In this document: positions 57,473 to 60,879 of the stretch, piece after piece
Layout of the letters: each line of letters begins with the position of its first letter
How positions within the stretch are numbered: position 1 is the stretch's first letter
Origin: Bacillota bacterium
GTDB taxonomy: Bacteria > Bacillota > Clostridia > Christensenellales > Aristaeellaceae
Direction of reading: 5' to 3'
Length of the DNA stretch: 60,879 bases
Assembly (NCBI GenBank): GCA_023416655.1
Contig: JAEZHK010000041.1
Span: forward strand, 1 to 60,879
The notes under the pieces: generated by a model
Databases searched by the model: none
What the model saw: only the letters and a program-made list of their open reading frames with translations
What the model was told of the DNA's origin: nothing
Translations under genes and position numbers: made by a program

Positions 57473-57706
57473 ATGACCCCAGAACTGATCGCGCGCATCA
57501 ACGAACTGACGCGCCTTTCCCGGGAGCGGGCGCTGACCCCGGAGGAGCAGGAGGAGCGCGCCTGCCTGCGCCGCCAGTACGTAGACCATTTCAAGGCGGG
57601 CACCCGCCAGACGCTGGAGAACACCCTCGTCCAGTACCCGGACGGCAGCCGCGTGCCGCTGAAGGACGCGCGCAAGGCCGCGCCGTCCAAGTGTCCTGAA
57701 AACTAG
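57473..57706 (+). CDS. DUF896 / YnzC family protein
   Basis: 77 residues from ATG 57473 (AAAGGAGCGTGAACCC upstream). The short helical-hairpin family is seen in LIARINELTRLSRERALTPEEQEERACLRRQYVDHFKAG (1-45) followed by RQTLENTLVQYPDGSRVPLK. In Bacillus ynzC follows yneA-yneB in the SOS operon; here no LexA-type gene is adjacent. Function unknown. Confidence 0.88.
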   Translation: MTPELIARINELTRLSRERALTPEEQEERACLRRQYVDHFKAGTRQTLENTLVQYPDGSRVPLKDARKAAPSKCPEN

Positions 57707-57825
57707 CCTCGTCCCCCCATTGTACCAGCAACCCTTCCGAAATTCAACCCGCCCGGATGAACGAACGCGCCGGTCCCGCCTCCATGGGCGGAACCGGCGC
57801 GTTGAATGTCTTGGCGTTCAGCGCC

Positions 57826-59586
57826 TTACGCTATTATGTGCTTGCTGCCCGGGATGCGCTTGCACTCCTTCTTGACGCGGCTGGCCTCCGCGGAGAGGGC
57901 GTAGATGTCCGAAAAGCGCCCGGACTCGGAGTGCACGCCGGCGATGGAGATGGAAATGACGGGAAACTGCTCCTCGCGCCCGTGCCGGTCCCGGGAGAGG
58001 ATGTAGCCGCTCGCCGCGTCCTCGGGGCTGTAAAAACCGCGCACGGTCTTGTCGAACTGGTCGATGACCGAGCGGCAGATCCGCTCCGCCTCCTCCGGCG
58101 CGGCGATGGCCACGAAGTCGTCCCCGCCCACATGACCCAGGAACTGGTCCTCGGGCAGCGCCTGGGCGATGCACCCGGCCAGGTGCCGGATGACCCGGTC
58201 GCCGTTTTCAAAGCCGTACACGTCGTTGTACGCCTTGAAGTTGTCGATGTCAAAGTAGAGCACGCAGCCCTCCCGGCGCTCGTAGAGCATGTTGGAAAGC
58301 GCCCGCTCGATGAGCGGGTTGCCGGGCAACGAGGTCAGCGGGTTCAACTGCGTGGCGTTGTTGACCTCGATCTCGATGGTCTTCACCAGAAGGTCCTTGA
58401 TGGTGACGATGCCGTAGTACTGGCCGCCGCGGGTGACGGTGAGAAAATCGTACACCTTGCTGTCCGGCCGGGCCATGGCCAGCTTTCCGGCCAGCGAAAC
58501 GGGGGTCTGGTGGTCCAGCGCCAGGAACTCCCGGTCCATGATGCCGGAAACCGGCTTTTTCGCGTTCAGGCTGAAGCCGTAAACGCCCGAAACCGCCTCG
58601 CTGATGGCCTGGCGCGTCACCACGCCCTTGACCAGCCCGTCGCTCGTGACGCAAAAGCCCTGAGCGCCGCAGTGCTGGAGCATCGTGTGCGCTTCCTGCA
58701 CCAGCACATGCTCGTTGACCGACGGCGCGGGGTAGGCGAGGTTGCCGATGTACACGTCGGAAAGGCTGTACCCGTAGAGGTGGTTTTTCTTGCCGTTGAT
58801 GTCCAGAATCGTCGTCAAAACATCGTCCGGTACGCCCGAAATGCCCGCCGCGGGCCGCTTGATGTAGTATCCCTGCCCGTAATGGACGCCGATGTGGATG
58901 AGTTTTTCCAGCTCTTCCCGGGTTTCGATGCCCTCGGCGATCAGGTACGTGCCGGTCACCTTCGCAAATTCCTGCAGCGATTTCACCAGCGCCTGCTTGA
59001 CGGTGTCCCGGTCGATGCCGCGGATCAATTGCATGTCCAGCTTGAGGTAGTGGGGGTTCAGGTCCGTGATGAGGTTCAGCCCGGAGTAGCCCGCGCCCGC
59101 GTCGTCGATGGCGATCTTGTACTGCTGTCCCTTGTAGTAGCTGATGATCCGCTTGAACTCGTCGATGTTCTGGCACGCCGAGCGCTCGGTAATTTCAAAG
59201 ATGACGCGGTCAGGCCCGATGCCGAACTGCCCCAGGTAATCCTTTGTGAACCCTTTTTGGAACTTCACGTCCTCCGCCACGCTGGGGTTGACGTTTAAAA
59301 ACAGCATCGCGTCCACCTGTGCGTACTGCATGGCGGCCAGCGCCTTGGTCCTGCACAGCCGTTCCAGCTCCCAGATCTCCCGCACCGCCTCGGCCACCTG
59401 AAACAGCATGTCCGGGCTCTCCATGTCGGTGCCCGCGGGCCCCCGGGAGAGCGCCTCGTAACCGAGCACGGAACCGTCCCGGAGTGAGACGATGGGCTGA
59501 AAGACCGGCGTAATCGCTTCTTCCCGAATGATGCGCATCAGTTCGTCGCCGCGCGCCGTCAGGTCCATGTGATTGATGATTCGCAT
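57826..59586 (-). CDS. EAL - CBS pair - GGDDF cyclic-di-GMP signalling protein
   Basis: 586 residues from ATG 59584-59586; a TTG 87 nt upstream (59673) is the alternative and neither has a good ribosome site. EAL domain (about 15-245) keeps the catalytic residues: YEALSRG (EAL), FEITERS, AIDDAGAGYSGLN, LKLDMQLI, AEGIET, so it is probably an active phosphodiesterase. Two CBS-like modules follow (about 270-400: HTMLQHCGAQGFCVTSDGLVKGVVTRQAI; KVYDFLTVTRGGQYYGIVTIKDLL), which may bind adenine nucleotides. The C-terminal GGDEF domain has GGDDF instead of GGDEF and no RxxD inhibitory site, so synthase activity may be low or lost. Cytosolic, no membrane segment. Confidence 0.88.
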   Translation of the reverse strand: MRIINHMDLTARGDELMRIIREEAITPVFQPIVSLRDGSVLGYEALSRGPAGTDMESPDMLFQVAEAVREIWELERLCRTKALAAMQYAQVDAMLFLNVNPSVAEDVKFQKGFTKDYLGQFGIGPDRVIFEITERSACQNIDEFKRIISYYKGQQYKIAIDDAGAGYSGLNLITDLNPHYLKLDMQLIRGIDRDTVKQALVKSLQEFAKVTGTYLIAEGIETREELEKLIHIGVHYGQGYYIKRPAAGISGVPDDVLTTILDINGKKNHLYGYSLSDVYIGNLAYPAPSVNEHVLVQEAHTMLQHCGAQGFCVTSDGLVKGVVTRQAISEAVSGVYGFSLNAKKPVSGIMDREFLALDHQTPVSLAGKLAMARPDSKVYDFLTVTRGGQYYGIVTIKDLLVKTIEIEVNNATQLNPLTSLPGNPLIERALSNMLYERREGCVLYFDIDNFKAYNDVYGFENGDRVIRHLAGCIAQALPEDQFLGHVGGDDFVAIAAPEEAERICRSVIDQFDKTVRGFYSPEDAASGYILSRDRHGREEQFPVISISIAGVHSESGRFSDIYALSAEASRVKKECKRIPGSKHIIA

Positions 59587-59830
59587 ATTGTCCCGCGCTT
59601 TCAGCAAGTGTACCCTGAATATATCGTCCGGTTGCGTCGGCCTGTGAGGATCATTCGGTAAAACTTCGCTCAATTATCCGAAAATTTTGTGTTTCGCGGG
59701 CAGTCTTCCCGCTTAGCAGGATGGAAAAGTTCACCGCTTCGGGCGGTTTTCGCCACGCGAGGGTTACAAGCGCTTCGATTGGGAACCGTATGGAAGCAGA
59801 TGCGTCAGAAGAGAAAAGGGAGGGGTTCCC

Positions 59831-60592
59831 ATGAGGATCACGTACCTGGGCCAGTGCGGTTTTCTGATCGAGGCGGCGGGAACGCGCATTGTCACCGACC
59901 CATACCTGTCGGACTACGTGGACCGCAGCTTCTTCACCGGCGAGACCCCCTGGCGGCGGCGCTATCCCGCGCCGGTCGCGCTCGAGGACCTGAACCCGGA
60001 CGGCGTATTGATCTCCCACAGCCACGGCGACCATCTGGACCCGTGGACCATCGGCCGGTATGTGGAATCGGGCGGGGAGGCGCTGATCGCCTGCCCCGCG
60101 CCGGAGTGCGGCCTGCTTGAAGACCTGCGCGTCCCACGCATCGTGAAGGCGCGCGCGTTCGAGCCCTTCCCCGTCGGCCAGGCCACCGTCACGCCCATCC
60201 CCTGCGCCCACACGGAGCTGCACCGGGACGAAGCGGGCGACTTCCGCGAACTGAGCTACTTCATCGACCTGGACGGCGTGAAGGTTTTCTTCGGCGGTGA
60301 CATGAGCCTATATGAGGGGCTTTGGGAACGGCTCAAAGCGGAAAAGCCGGACGTCATGCTGCTGCCCGCCAACGGGCGGGACGAAGCGCGCACGGCAAAG
60401 GGCATCGTCGGCAACATCAATGAAACCGAGGCGGCGGAGCTGGCCGCAAAGCTGAGCGCAGTCTACATCCCGATGCACTGGGAGCTGTACGACATCAACG
60501 GCTGCGACGAGGATGCCATCCTCGCCGCCGCCCAAAACGCGGGCGCGCGCATCCGGCTGATGCGGCCGATGGAGTCGATCGAAGTGCCATAG
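59831..60592 (+). CDS. Metallo-beta-lactamase-fold hydrolase, UlaG-like
   Basis: 253 residues, ribosome site AAAAGGGAGGGGTTCCC. MRITYLGQCGFLIEAAGTRIVTDPYLSD and GVLISHSHGDHLDP (HxHxDH metal motif, about 60-72), TPIPCAHTE, VFFGGDMSLYEGL (metal Asp), and MHWELYDINGCDED are the pattern of the L-ascorbate-6-phosphate lactonase group within the MBL fold. The substrate is unknown without an ula operon nearby. Terminator/repeat D2 follows. Confidence 0.8.
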   Translation: MRITYLGQCGFLIEAAGTRIVTDPYLSDYVDRSFFTGETPWRRRYPAPVALEDLNPDGVLISHSHGDHLDPWTIGRYVESGGEALIACPAPECGLLEDLRVPRIVKARAFEPFPVGQATVTPIPCAHTELHRDEAGDFRELSYFIDLDGVKVFFGGDMSLYEGLWERLKAEKPDVMLLPANGRDEARTAKGIVGNINETEAAELAAKLSAVYIPMHWELYDINGCDEDAILAAAQNAGARIRLMRPMESIEVP

Positions 60593-60634
60593 GAAAACCG
60601 AGCGGGGCTCTGCCCTCCGGACCCCCGGGGTTCT

Positions 60635-60737
60635 AAAAATGCTCCACTGGAGCATTTTTTGCGGCAGAGCCGCACCGAACCCGCTTTTTCGCCAAGCGCA
60701 TTGATTCGAATCCAATGGTTGCGCTTGGCGAAAAAGC
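60635..60737 (+). repeat. Repeat D, copy 2 (contains a terminator)
   Basis: Hairpin 1 AAAAATGCTCC-ACT-GGAGCATTTTTT (60635-60660) acts as terminator of the MBL gene; hairpin 2 GCGGCAGAGCCGC (60661-60673); hairpin 3 GCTTTTTCGCCAAGCGCA / TGCGCTTGGCGAAAAAGC (60683-60737). Copy 1 is at 9735-9836. The start of repeat F (CCCCGCAAGGGGCATGA, 60737-60753) follows and is then broken off. Confidence 0.85.
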
Positions 60738-60856
60738 CCCGCAAGGGGCATGAGGCAGATTACAATATGAAGTGCAACAGGAGGTAAATAAAGAAAGACT
60801 GCATAGCGAGCCAAGAGTATAATGGAGTTGCTACACAACCATATACGGAGGCCACT

Positions 60857-60879
60857 ATGCAATCTTATAAGCATTTTAC
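60857..60879 (+). mobile_element. Start of a probable IS30-type transposase gene (cut by window edge)
   Basis: ATG 60857 after ACGGAGGCCACT; encodes MQSYKHFT before the edge, like the N-terminus of IS30-family transposases (SYKHxT). A TATAAT lies at 60818-60823. The preceding sequence from about 60760 (TACAATATGAAGTGCAACA) interrupts repeat F and could be the left end of the element. With eight residues visible, this is tentative. Confidence 0.45.

Overview
The window is a chromosomal segment of a GC-rich, Gram-positive, endospore-forming Firmicute, most likely class Clostridia. This rests on a YunB sporulation protein, a long-form SpoIIIE/FtsK translocase, a valS T-box leader, an ECF vitamin transporter, strong AGGAGG-type ribosome sites and many near-consensus TTGACA-17-TATAAT promoters. 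I see no phage, plasmid, CRISPR or tRNA/rRNA genes. The only insertion-sequence trace is the start of a probable IS30-type transposase at the extreme right edge.

Layout. 1-6.1 kb (minus strand): 5' part of pyruvate phosphate dikinase, a fucosyltransferase-like enzyme, a secreted transglutaminase-like protein, a secreted LCP protein and citrate synthase. 6.3-9.7 kb (plus): an aconitase-like hydratase translationally coupled to NADP-isocitrate dehydrogenase, divergent from citrate synthase, so the three enzymes form the citrate-to-2-oxoglutarate branch. 10-12.2 kb: a flavin-reductase/PPOX pair with a WYL regulator; an identical-flank 25-bp palindrome sits at both promoters. 12.4-23.3 kb: Gfo/Idh oxidoreductase, class A PBP, YunB, GNAT, ZIP transporter, and a sugar isomerase/kinase pair with LacI-type operators. 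22.5-29.2 kb: MscS channel, class III aminotransferase, SCP2-like protein, ketopantoate-reductase-like enzyme and two tandem GH3 NagZ-like proteins. 29.2-32.7 kb: an ECF transporter (S, fused A-A, T). 32.8-38.5 kb: a periplasmic-binding-protein/GGDEF sensor, an ABC-F protein with a candidate attenuator, and a CDF exporter divergent from metY. 38.6-46.4 kb: metY-NahK-like kinase, a SprA-like HExxH protein, valS with T-box, pgsA and cobO. 46.5-56.6 kb (plus): HelD-like ATPase, then ftsK-rimO-pgsA-cinA, nagB and hpf. 56.9-60.6 kb: GNAT, YnzC-like protein, an EAL-CBS-GGDDF protein and an UlaG-like metallo-hydrolase.

The most unusual content is in the intergenic DNA. Eight copies of a roughly 170-240 nt multi-hairpin element occur in 61 kb. 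Their stems differ in sequence but keep pairing, and six of the eight start at or within about 13 nt of a stop codon in the sense orientation (one even contains the stop codon in its first stem). A second family (two 160-bp palindromic, MITE-like copies) and a third composite family (terminator plus two hairpins plus GC-rich tail) show the same compensatory pattern. I cannot assign any of these to a named family from sequence alone.

All functional calls are from motif and family recognition by eye; no database search was run.
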